A DNA stretch of 37,751 nt from Spartobacteria bacterium (GTDB lineage: Bacteria > Verrucomicrobiota > Kiritimatiellia > RZYC01), in assembly GCA_009929845.1 (NCBI GenBank), contig RZZM01000010.1:1-37751 (forward strand). Direction: 5' to 3'. The translations under genes were made by a program, and so were the position numbers. Shown piece after piece: positions 16,860-24,118 of this stretch. Below the pieces are notes generated by a model that saw nothing but the letters and a program-made list of their open reading frames with translations, was not told the DNA's origin and ran no database searches. Numbering within the stretch: the stretch's first letter is position 1; every line of letters begins with the position of its first letter.

Positions 16860-17276
16860 ATGAAGATAGGACCCTGGCATAGAATGTGGTTAGCGATAGC
16901 CGTTGCTCTGCTGGTCTTCATGTTTATCTTTCCACATTATTCCGTACGGGAGCGGATTTCCTCGCTCTGGGCCTATAGAATGGAGCGTGTCGACAACGAT
17001 TATGAGCGGAACATGCGCAACCTGCGCAGCCTGAAGAATTACAGTCGGGATGACGTGGCCCGCGAAATCAAGCGCCGGCGAACGCGGCAGGATGCCATCC
17101 TTCGCCAGCAGCAGCACGAGGAACAGAAGCTGCAGGCCAAGTATCTCGGCGAGTACTATGTTGTGGCGCTCCTGATTTGGCTTGGAGCCGTGGGGGTTCT
17201 CTACGGGCTGGGCTGGCTGGTGTACTATGTGCGCCTGGATATGGGGCTCCCTCCGCCTCGTCTGCACAGAAATTAG
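16860..17276 (+). CDS. membrane protein with two transmembrane segments around a charged coiled coil
   Basis: 138 residues. A first membrane helix (about 9-25, WLAIAVALLVFMFIF) and a second (about 99-122, YYVVALLIWLGAVGVLYGLG) flank a highly charged helical segment rich in Arg, Lys, Glu and Gln (about 30-95). The charged part is probably a coiled coil on one side of the membrane. I do not recognise the family. AAGGAC lies upstream of the ATG. It is 65 bases downstream of the 47-residue peptide gene and 10 bases upstream of the next small membrane protein. Confidence 0.7.
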   Translation: MKIGPWHRMWLAIAVALLVFMFIFPHYSVRERISSLWAYRMERVDNDYERNMRNLRSLKNYSRDDVAREIKRRRTRQDAILRQQQHEEQKLQAKYLGEYYVVALLIWLGAVGVLYGLGWLVYYVRLDMGLPPPRLHRN

Positions 17277-17286
17277 CGTGGTGAGT

Positions 17287-17541
17287 ATGAGTGTTGGCGT
17301 TGTTCTTGTAGTGCTGGTTGTCTTTGTTGTTTTTGCGGCGTTTATCCTGAAAGACAACCTGGACCGCGGAGCCGCGCGACGGCACCGCGAGCGCTCAATG
17401 CGTTACCGGGAGGCGACCAAATCCTCTTCTATTCAGTTCGATGAACGCCGCGCCCGACGCCGGATGCTCTGGAAGGAGCGGATACTGCTGATCATGATCG
17501 CCATGGCGCTGATCGGCCTGCTGGTCTGGTGGCTGGGCTGA
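17287..17541 (+). CDS. small membrane protein, two transmembrane segments
   Basis: 84 residues with hydrophobic ends (SVGVVLVVLVVFVVFAAFIL near the N-terminus and LLIMIAMALIGLLVWWLG at the C-terminus) and an arginine-rich cytoplasmic-type loop between them. ATG 17287 and GTG 17281 are both in frame, and neither has a strong ribosome site. A longer frame starting at 17182 would run through the previous gene and is unlikely. Layout and charge pattern mirror the preceding protein, so the two may be partners. Function is unknown. Confidence 0.6.
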   Translation: MSVGVVLVVLVVFVVFAAFILKDNLDRGAARRHRERSMRYREATKSSSIQFDERRARRRMLWKERILLIMIAMALIGLLVWWLG

Positions 17542-17563
17542 CCGGGAACGCGCCCTGAAAAAA

Positions 17564-17580
17564 ATACCCATGGGGGGTAT
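17564..17580. promoter_or_regulatory. CsoR-family-like operator upstream of the permease
   Basis: The 17-base motif ATACCCATGGGGGGTAT has inverted ends ATACCC (17564-17569) / GGGTAT (17575-17580) around a G-rich centre. Copper- and nickel-sensing CsoR/RcnR-type repressors bind sites of this type, with A/T flanks around a G/C tract. It sits 44 bases before the metal-efflux permease start, which fits metal-induced expression. No CsoR gene is seen in the window. Confidence 0.5.
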
Positions 17581-17624
17581 CTTGAAAAACGGGAGTGGCG
17601 TGGTATCCTTTTTTAGAAAGAGCG

Positions 17625-18665
17625 ATGAGTATGATGGATACAGCGATACAGATTGTATGGGAAACCTGGATGATTACCGGGCAGATGGCCCCGTACCTGT
17701 TGTTCGGCTTCCTGATCGCCGGGGTGCTCTCGGTGGTGGTGTCCGCCGATTTTGTGAAGAGTCATCTCGGCAAACGCGGGATACGGCAGATTGTCAAGGC
17801 CTCGTTGCTGGGCGTGCCGTTGCCGTTATGTTCGTGCGGGGTGATTCCGGTGGCGGCCTCGCTGCGCAAACAGGGCGCCGGCAAGGGGGCGACGATCTCG
17901 TTTCTGGCCTCAACGCCGCAGACTGGTGTGGACAGTATCCTGGCGACCTATGCCCTGCTCGGACCGGTAATCATGCTGTTTCGTATTGCGACCGCGTTTG
18001 TTTCGGGGGTGCTCAGCGGCGTCATCTCGGAGCTGGTGGACAAGGAGAACGACGTTGTAGAGGATGCCCCTTCCGGGTGTTGTTGTCATGCGGAGCAGGC
18101 CGTCTCGAACCGGGTGATAACGGCGTTGCGCTACGGGTTTGTAACTTTGCCGGCGGATATCGCAAAAGCCGTACTGGTCGGCGTCCTGATTTCCGGGCTG
18201 CTGGGCGCGTTGATTCCCGCGGATTTTTTTGCAGGTACACTGGATGGGGGATTCCTCACCATGCTGGTCATGCTTCTGATCGGTATTCCGATGTATGTCT
18301 GTTCGACGGGGTCCATTCCCCTGGGATTCGCCATGCTGCATATGCGAATATCGCCCGGCGCGGTCCTGGTGTTCCTGGTAAGTGGTCCGGCCACCAATGC
18401 GGCGGCCCTGACTACGATCTGGAAACTGCTGGGACGTAAAACCGCGATCGTCTATGTCCTGACCATAGCCGTATGTGCCCTGGTCGCGGGCTTGATGCTG
18501 GACCATTTCCTGGTGGGGGATATGGCCGGAGAAAGCCACCACGCGCAGGCAATGGGGACCGGCTGGCTCAATCATATAAGCGCTATTGTGCTTTTACTTG
18601 TGCTGGGGAATGCTATAGTTCGTCCTTTTAAGAAGTCGATACAAGCAACAACAGATGAGAGGTAA
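17625..18665 (+). CDS. SO_0444-type metal efflux permease (ArsP/DUF318 family)
   Basis: A 346-residue polytopic inner-membrane protein related to ArsP-like permeases. Members of the SO_0444 branch are linked to Cu/Zn efflux. The family signature PLPLCSCGVIPVAASL is at residues 65-80, with C69 and C71 in the membrane. A cytoplasmic-type loop carries a CCCH cluster at 152-155, a likely metal-binding site. GSIPLGFAML and SGPATNAAALT match the second half of the family. I start at ATG 17625, with AGAAAGAG upstream, and not at GTG 17595. A palindrome resembling a CsoR operator precedes it, and a thioredoxin-like gene follows after 2 bases, so the pair is an operon. Substrate is inferred from family only. 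Confidence 0.85.
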   Translation: MSMMDTAIQIVWETWMITGQMAPYLLFGFLIAGVLSVVVSADFVKSHLGKRGIRQIVKASLLGVPLPLCSCGVIPVAASLRKQGAGKGATISFLASTPQTGVDSILATYALLGPVIMLFRIATAFVSGVLSGVISELVDKENDVVEDAPSGCCCHAEQAVSNRVITALRYGFVTLPADIAKAVLVGVLISGLLGALIPADFFAGTLDGGFLTMLVMLLIGIPMYVCSTGSIPLGFAMLHMRISPGAVLVFLVSGPATNAAALTTIWKLLGRKTAIVYVLTIAVCALVAGLMLDHFLVGDMAGESHHAQAMGTGWLNHISAIVLLLVLGNAIVRPFKKSIQATTDER

Positions 18666-18667
18666 AG

Positions 18668-19204
18668 ATGATGCGAAAAGTCGTTTGGTGTGGAGTCATG
18701 TTGGGTGTTTTTTTAGCGACGCAAAGGTATGTGTTTGCGCAGGATGAGGCGGCGAAGCAAGCGGCCCCGGAAGAACCGTCCGCGTTTGAGGAGCTCTTCG
18801 GCGAGACGCTCATCAATGCCCGGGGCGAGCAGGTGAGTGTGGATACGCTCAATGGGAAGAAAGTGGGCATCTATTTTTCCGCCCACTGGTGTCCGCCCTG
18901 CCGTATGTTTACCCCCAAACTCGTAAGCGCCTACAATGAACTGAAGGCGGCGGATAAACCCTTTGAAATCGTTTTTTCGAGCGGGGACCGTTCGTCAAAG
19001 GAAATGATGGACTACATGGAGTCGGCCGGTATGTCCTGGCTGGCGCTGCCGTATGAAAGTGATCGCCGGGACGGGTTGAGCCGCAAGTATGGCGTGCGGG
19101 GGATTCCCACCCTGATTATTCTGGGCGAGGATGGAACGGTCATTGCCCGGGACGCGCGCATGGATGTGCACACACACGGCGCCGACGCCTATAACAAGTG
19201 GTAG
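18668..19204 (+). CDS. secreted thioredoxin-like (nucleoredoxin/TlpA-type) protein
   Basis: 178 residues with a signal peptide (cleavage probably after YVFA, about residue 24) and a thioredoxin fold carrying the redox motif WCPPC (C75, C78) in FSAHWCPPCRMFTPKL. The later SSGDRSSKEMMDYM and GVRGIPTLIIL segments, with the cis-proline IPT, match Thioredoxin_8/nucleoredoxin-type proteins. It would act in the periplasm on disulfides. It begins 2 bases after the permease stop with GAGAGG upstream, so a link to metal stress or to maintaining cysteine-rich metal transporters is likely but inferred. Confidence 0.85.
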   Translation: MMRKVVWCGVMLGVFLATQRYVFAQDEAAKQAAPEEPSAFEELFGETLINARGEQVSVDTLNGKKVGIYFSAHWCPPCRMFTPKLVSAYNELKAADKPFEIVFSSGDRSSKEMMDYMESAGMSWLALPYESDRRDGLSRKYGVRGIPTLIILGEDGTVIARDARMDVHTHGADAYNKW

Positions 19205-19232
19205 TCCGCGAGGTGTGACCAGGGCGCCTGCT

Positions 19233-20714
19233 TCAGGACAGCTCGATATGCCCCCGCCAGCCCCGGGCAGGCACGAAGGGCGTGCGGACGGACGCGGCAG
19301 GCAGTTCGCTGAGTGATAGCTCTTTTCCTTCATAGAGCGCGCGAATGTCTTTTTCGTCAAAGGGCGCCAGGGGCCACTGCCGGACGGCCAGGGCTTCGCG
19401 GACGGTCGTCACTTTGCGGTAGTCGTACCCCATCAGGGTCGCCATGCAGGCATCGACCGCCACGGGGTTGAATCCCGCCAGCAGGCAATCGGCCTTTTTG
19501 GCCTGGGCTTCCAGCGGCCCTTCATCCTCGCCGGCGATAATTCCGTCAATGAGGGTAAACAGTGTGCGCCGGGGTGTATCAGCCATGACGCCGTCGACGT
19601 TACCGTACCGGGCAATGCGGACAAGATCGATGATGGCGCGCCACACGGTGTCATTTCCGTACCACGCGCCGTCGCGTATGCCGTCAATGCCCAACAACCG
19701 GCGCAGTCGTTCATTCGCACGAAACGCCAGGGAGAGCAACGGGCGGATGGTGGGCGTCTGGTTGCCGTCAATCGCGCGCTCAAGCGTCTCGCTGACGCTT
19801 TTGATGACGCTCGCGCGCGGATATTCGTCGCCGTCATGAACCGGCGCGCCCCGCCGGTAGTTGGTATAGCAATGGCGCAGCGCCACGATGCCGACAAAAT
19901 TCTTGAGCGCGCCGGTGATCCCGGCCTTGCAGTGTGTTTTCATCTTGGGCAGGTTGATGATCACATCGGCATCAATGATCGAGCGGGGGACAACGAATCT
20001 ATTGAAATTCTTCCGGTGGTAATTCTCGGTATCGCCCTTCCGGTAGTGGGGCAGGCGGAAAAGATGGGCGAGATGGGCCACCGGATTCAGCAGGCTGTGC
20101 CCGGCCAGGTTGAAGGTCACATTTCCGGCGGGGTCGCCGGGGGTGTCCAGCCACCGTGTCACATGAAAGCGCTCGTCGAGCGCGCCGGTCACGAGCCGGA
20201 AATCGAAGACCTCGAGTTCAGGGGTTGCCCCGCCGCGGTAAAACGCGATGACTTCGTTCAGGTGGGCTTTCGCAACCGCCTGGTCAAAGCGGGTGCTCAG
20301 GACCGGCGCATCGCCCAGCACGACACGTCCTTTGCCCTCCAGCGCCTTGAATACGTAGTCCATGACCGCCCGCACGATGGAGCCGTGCGTGATCAGGCAA
20401 TCAATATCGCCGCCGCGATAGTGGCGGTCCTGCACCAGATTAGGTTTGATGACCACGGTATAACCCGGACGGATGAACGAGCCGAATGGATTCCATGCCG
20501 GGTCGCCATACCGTTCCTTGTCGAGCCCCAGGGCATAGAGGGTATCCCTGACCATCCGGTAGACGTCATTCGATGAACTCAGTTCGGTGGTGTCAAACGG
20601 ATATTCCGGCCAGGCTGTGTCTGGATGGAACGGCGGGAGTTCGGGGTAACACGCTCCTGTTTGTTGCGTGATGGCTACAAATTTTTCCACGTCATCAATC
20701 ATGGGCGGGATCAT
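19233..20714 (-). CDS. DUF362 domain protein
   Basis: About 493 residues. The core PGYTVVIKPNLVQ, ITHGSIVRAVMDYVFK, INLPKMKTHCKAGITGALKN and FVGIV are characteristic of the DUF362 family, whose biochemical function is largely unknown. No extra ferredoxin CxxCxxC module is fused, unlike many members. A later CLLAGFNPVAVDACMATLMG segment is also typical. I use ATG 20714 (MIPPMIDDVEKF); 20702 and 20756 are alternatives and none has a strong ribosome site. It converges with the thioredoxin gene. From 20715 to about 20970 I see no convincing gene. Two minus-strand frames there have no family resemblance. Confidence 0.75.
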   Translation of the reverse strand: MIPPMIDDVEKFVAITQQTGACYPELPPFHPDTAWPEYPFDTTELSSSNDVYRMVRDTLYALGLDKERYGDPAWNPFGSFIRPGYTVVIKPNLVQDRHYRGGDIDCLITHGSIVRAVMDYVFKALEGKGRVVLGDAPVLSTRFDQAVAKAHLNEVIAFYRGGATPELEVFDFRLVTGALDERFHVTRWLDTPGDPAGNVTFNLAGHSLLNPVAHLAHLFRLPHYRKGDTENYHRKNFNRFVVPRSIIDADVIINLPKMKTHCKAGITGALKNFVGIVALRHCYTNYRRGAPVHDGDEYPRASVIKSVSETLERAIDGNQTPTIRPLLSLAFRANERLRRLLGIDGIRDGAWYGNDTVWRAIIDLVRIARYGNVDGVMADTPRRTLFTLIDGIIAGEDEGPLEAQAKKADCLLAGFNPVAVDACMATLMGYDYRKVTTVREALAVRQWPLAPFDEKDIRALYEGKELSLSELPAASVRTPFVPARGWRGHIELS

Positions 20715-20970
20715 CCAGAAAACGCCCTGAAAAGTCAAGGCATGTACACCATGCATACGGCCATCAAATCGGCACGATGTTCATTGGCAAGAGCGCATTG
20801 TTTGGATGCCTTGTATGGAGATAGCGCGAGAATTCACGCAGTGAACTGAGACTTTTATGCCGTGAGGACCCCTCCAGGTGGGCGGTTGTCGCGACATAAT
20901 CTTGTAGCGCCTTTAGGCTGATCTTGCATGCGCTTGAAGTCAACAAGCTGCCGCATCTGTTCAGCCAGAA

Positions 20971-21010
20971 TGCTATAATAACTAGCCAAAGATATTTGAA
21001 ATTTCTTTGG
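20971..21010 (+). promoter_or_regulatory. extended -10 promoter followed by a 25-base palindrome
   Basis: TGCTATAAT at 20971-20979 is a perfect extended -10 box, although no -35 is clear. A near-perfect 25-base palindrome begins 7 bases later, at the expected transcription start. CCAAAGATATTT (20986-20997) opposes AAATTTCTTTGG (20999-21010), with 11 of 12 positions complementary around a central G. It could be an operator or a 5' RNA hairpin for the secreted-protein gene at 21119. Confidence 0.45.
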
Positions 21011-21118
21011 AATTACCAGAACGCCGCACGCAACAGAAGTCACGAACTTTGTTGAAAGTCGGATGAAATGAAAAAATCACTGTCACATAATCGGCTGTTT
21101 TGTGTATGGTAAGGTTGT

Positions 21119-21703
21119 ATGAAAAAATATTTGAAACGCCGATGTCCTGTAGTTTTATTGATCCTGTGTGCCGGTCTGTGCGCGTTACACGTTGGGGCGC
21201 AAACCGAATACCTGCCGCTGAAAAACGGTAATTTTGAATCCGGGAACCGCGAGGAGTGGAAGAGCTACGGGTTGAATGAAGAGGAGTCGGTGGTTGTCGA
21301 TACGGCGGAGTTTGTGTATAGCGGGTCATACGCCCTGCGACTGGTGAAGGGCAGGGACGATGAATATGCCGGGATTTACCAGACCATTACGCCGTGGGCC
21401 CAACCGGGGGACACCATTGAAGCCTCGGCATGGGTGCGTGTCGAAAACGCGGGCGGGTTTGACCTGCACCTGGGTATCGCCGTCAAAAACAGCCGGGGCG
21501 AGCACACGGACTGGGGGCGGGATGTGGCGATCCCGCTGTCTACCCAATGGCAGCGCATCCGGGTGGAGTGCACCCTGCCCACGCAGGAGGAACTGCCGGA
21601 TTTTGAGTGGGTGGATGTCGCCGTCGGGATGCAGGGAAACTGGCGCCAGCCCCCGGTGTATGTGGATGACCTGATCGTCAAGATCATCAAAACTTCTCAA
21701 TAA
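21119..21703 (+). CDS. secreted jelly-roll (carbohydrate-binding-like) protein
   Basis: 194 residues with a signal peptide (VVLLILCAGLCALHVGAQ, cleavage about residue 28). The mature part begins LKNGNFESGNREEWKSYG and contains YSGSYALRLVKG, IYQTITPWAQPGDTIEASAW and YVDDLIVKI. This is the usual layout of CBM4/9/22-like galactose-binding jelly-roll domains, which often bind glycans. There is no catalytic domain. The gene stands alone behind a candidate promoter and palindrome. It is likely exported and perhaps cell-surface associated; the ligand is unknown. Confidence 0.7.
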   Translation: MKKYLKRRCPVVLLILCAGLCALHVGAQTEYLPLKNGNFESGNREEWKSYGLNEEESVVVDTAEFVYSGSYALRLVKGRDDEYAGIYQTITPWAQPGDTIEASAWVRVENAGGFDLHLGIAVKNSRGEHTDWGRDVAIPLSTQWQRIRVECTLPTQEELPDFEWVDVAVGMQGNWRQPPVYVDDLIVKIIKTSQ

Positions 21704-21802
21704 GCCGTTTAAAACCCCAGTTTTTTTGGCGTCTATGCAATTAGTTATTGTTAAATTTGGACGAATGGTTTTACCGAAATCAATTCGTGATGGCTTTGAT
21801 AT

Positions 21803-22135
21803 TTACCTGCCAGGGGCCGCGTTGAGCGGCCGTTGCCGCGCGTGCCGTTCTTCGTATTCGCGGATCAGCAGGCTGCGCATCGTGATGCCGTAGGCGGCAA
21901 TCGCGGCCAGGGGCGCGAGCAGCGCCAGGTTGACGTAGCACCAGGGTTTCGGCAGCCAAAAGGCCAGGATCACATCCACAAAAATCAGCGCCCAAAGCAC
22001 CGAAAAGGCCGTTACCGCAAAAACCTTCTCCCGGGGACCGTGCGTACAAACGGCTACCGACCAGGTGGCCAGTAAGCCTCCAACCAATGCCACCGCGAAC
22101 ACCGCGACGCCCAATACAAAACGTGGATTGACCAT
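21803..22135 (-). CDS. small membrane protein, three or more transmembrane segments
   Basis: 110 residues with hydrophobic segments at about 7-29, 38-60 and 66-86, and a short basic, Arg/Glu-rich C-terminus (LIREYEERHARQRP). AGGAG lies 8 bases upstream of the ATG at 22135, supporting the start. I do not recognise the family, and it has no operon partner. The palindrome cluster starts 60 bases upstream of it. Confidence 0.6.
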   Translation of the reverse strand: MVNPRFVLGVAVFAVALVGGLLATWSVAVCTHGPREKVFAVTAFSVLWALIFVDVILAFWLPKPWCYVNLALLAPLAAIAAYGITMRSLLIREYEERHARQRPLNAAPGR

Positions 22136-22195
22136 ATTTCAAACTCCTGCCTGGTTCAGTAATACCCTTTAACAAACATTGTGTTTATGAAAAAG

Positions 22196-22305
22196 TTTCC
22201 AATCATTGGAAACTTTTTTTTGCGTTTTTCCAATCATTGGAAACTTTTTGCGCGATTTTTCCAATCATTGGAAACTTTTCCGGCCGTTTTTCCAATGATT
22301 GGAAA
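22196..22305. repeat. cluster of four TTTCCAATCATTGGAAA palindromes, about 31-base period
   Basis: Copies lie at 22196-22212, 22228-22244, 22258-22274 and 22289-22305. Each is a 17-base palindrome with one central base. The first three have C in the centre and the fourth G, so the fourth is inverted. Spacings of 32, 30 and 31 bases place them on one face of the helix or as stacked hairpins. The linkers are T-rich (CTTTTT). The fourth copy contains the ATG of a short frame. They resemble amplified intergenic palindromes of PVC genomes. Confidence 0.85.
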
Positions 22306-22420
22306 AGTGGTTTTGGTGATGCTTTTGCTGGCGACGTCAGTGGAGGCGGCGGATGGAGACCCGGTGGATGTGGATACGGTGGGATGGAGGGCCTCCTGCC
22401 AGCGGATGCACTTCTGGTGA
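22295..22420 (+). pseudogene. signal-peptide-like fragment starting inside a palindrome
   Basis: ATG at 22295 lies within the fourth palindrome (CCAATGATTGG) and encodes MIGKVVLVMLLLATSVEAAD, a plausible signal peptide with an AxA-type end. About 20 more residues follow before a stop at 22418. Downstream frames (to about 22660) have no recognisable family and no ribosome sites. It may be the beginning of a frameshifted secreted-protein gene. From 22421 to 22756 I see nothing else that can be supported. Confidence 0.35.
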
Positions 22421-22756
22421 AAGGTCATGGACGCATGTGCCGCGCTGGTGGAGGGCAGGCGGACGCATGGGATGTTGTCAAGGTTTTTCAGGCCGGGCTA
22501 CGGCAGCAAAACTCTGAATGCGGCAACTGCACATGCGGATTGGTGTAGGACATATTTCAGCAGATGTCAATGGCCGGCTCCGCGGCGCCTGACCTATTAC
22601 TTAATACGCTGCACATTGGATAAACGCGCCATTGCTGTATCAAAAGTGACAACCTGATGCGCTGAATTGAGATAGTCCATTCGGGAAGATGGGGCGAAGG
22701 ACCGGGTCTCGATCCATGAAAGGGCATGGTTTTGGGTAGGGAGAAAACGAAATAAA

Positions 22757-22799
22757 CCTTGAAATATCAGTTTACAAGACCGAATATTCAAGGTATAAG
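22757..22799 (+). promoter_or_regulatory. promoter with overlapping inverted repeat before the ATPase gene
   Basis: TTTACA (22771-22776) and TATAAG (22794-22799) are 17 bases apart. An inverted repeat CCTTGAAATAT (22757-22767) / ATATTCAAGG (22784-22793), with one unpaired A, brackets the -35 and spacer, so it could bind an autoregulator. The start of transcription would fall at or next to the ATG at 22806. Confidence 0.45.
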
Positions 22800-22805
22800 G
22801 AATGC

Positions 22806-23963
22806 ATGATAAATCGCGAAAATGAGTTGGCTGAGCTTGATGGCTTGTTGAAGAGGCATCGGATTGTGGGCCTTATCGGCGCCCGGCAGGTGGGTAAATC
22901 CACCCTGGTGAAGGAATACCTGAAATCGGTATCCACACCGCGACACATGTACGATATGGAGAATCCTGACGATCAGGCCCGGATGTCAGAACCGATGCTT
23001 GCGCTTAAAGGGCTTAAAGGAATCGTGGTGATTGATGAAATTCAACGCGCTCCGGATCTGTTTCCTGTTTTACGTGTTCTGGCGGATCGCAAACCTGGTC
23101 CCGCCCGGTTTATAATACTGGGAAGCGCCTCCCCTGAATTACTGAAGCAAAGTTCGGAGTCCCTGGCGGGTCGAATTTTCTACCATGAATTGGATGGGTT
23201 TTCCCTGGACGAGGTGGGGGGGAAGAATGTGGATAAACGATGGGTACGCGGAGGGTTGCCGCAGGCCTATCTGGCGCGATCACACCGGGAAAGCTTTGAG
23301 TATCGCGCCGGGTATATACGCACCTTTCTCGAAAGGGACCTTCCTCAATTGGGCATCAATGTAAGCGCCTCCACTATGCGTCGCTTCTGGATTATGCTGG
23401 CTCACTATCATGCGCAAACCTGGAACTCATGCGAATTAGCCCGTTCTTTTGGCGTGGCTGACAGCACGGTTCGAAGTTACCTGGATCAGCTTACCTCTGC
23501 CCTGGTTGTTCGCCAACTGCAACCCTGGCATGAGAACATTCGTAAGCGCCAGGTTAAAGCGCCAAAAGTCTATGTTGCAGATAGCGGTATTCTGCATTCC
23601 TTGCTCAACCTTCCTGAAAAGGCCGATCTGGAATCACATCCCAAATGCGGCGCTTCATGGGAAGGTTTTGTGATTGGCCAAATAATTCACCACCTGGGTG
23701 TTCGCTCCGAGGAATGCCATTTTTGGGCAACCCATGCCGGAGCAGAACTTGATTTGCTGGTGGTGCGTGGCCGCAAACGCCTGGGTTTTGAAATCAAACG
23801 CACTACATCTCCAAAGATAACCCCCTCCATGCGGCATGCGCTCGAAGATTTGAAATTATCCCATTTAGATGTAATCCATGCCGGAGAGCATACCTTCCCC
23901 CTGGGCCCAAGAATTCGGGCGGTTCCCCTGCAAAATCTCTTGGAAGATATTTCTCCTCTTTGA
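22806..23963 (+). CDS. AAA_14 ATPase with DUF4143 C-terminal domain
   Basis: A 385-residue soluble P-loop ATPase of the widespread AAA_14/DUF4143 group. Walker A is GARQVGKST (25-33) and Walker B IVVIDEIQ (73-80), with an ILGSASPEL sensor region near 104-112. Next comes a winged-helix-like part (CELARSFGVADSTVRSYLDQ, 209-228), then a PD-(D/E)XK-like core with GAELDLLV (E314, D316) and FEIKRT (E329, K331). Proteins of this type are often mobile and have been suggested to act in DNA-related or defence functions, but no precise role is established. AAGGAA precedes the start. It stands alone, next to the palindrome cluster, which fits horizontal acquisition. Confidence 0.85.
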   Translation: MINRENELAELDGLLKRHRIVGLIGARQVGKSTLVKEYLKSVSTPRHMYDMENPDDQARMSEPMLALKGLKGIVVIDEIQRAPDLFPVLRVLADRKPGPARFIILGSASPELLKQSSESLAGRIFYHELDGFSLDEVGGKNVDKRWVRGGLPQAYLARSHRESFEYRAGYIRTFLERDLPQLGINVSASTMRRFWIMLAHYHAQTWNSCELARSFGVADSTVRSYLDQLTSALVVRQLQPWHENIRKRQVKAPKVYVADSGILHSLLNLPEKADLESHPKCGASWEGFVIGQIIHHLGVRSEECHFWATHAGAELDLLVVRGRKRLGFEIKRTTSPKITPSMRHALEDLKLSHLDVIHAGEHTFPLGPRIRAVPLQNLLEDISPL

Positions 23964-24118
23964 CACAAAGACGTGCGGAATCCATGCGGCGCTTCCGGGT
24001 GGGATGGGCGGCGTAACGGCTTGATTATTCGGGTGGGAGATGTCAGATTGGGCGGTAGTGTGAATGGAGACAACCGATGAAGGATAGTTGACTGGATGTC
24101 AGGACGTGAGTTGCGCCT

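Noticed and set aside
17570-18439. 289-residue + frame overlapping the permease
   Set aside because: It is a glycine/arginine-rich shadow frame of the permease, which has the clear family motifs.
19205-19232. Terminator between the convergent thioredoxin and DUF362 genes
   Set aside because: No convincing hairpin with a T run in either direction.
20764-21043. Two minus-strand frames upstream of the secreted jelly-roll gene
   Set aside because: They lie in a region with a + strand promoter and palindrome; no ribosome sites and no recognisable domains.
22421-22660. Frames downstream of the palindrome cluster
   Set aside because: Short, in conflicting frames and without ribosome sites; at best decayed sequence.
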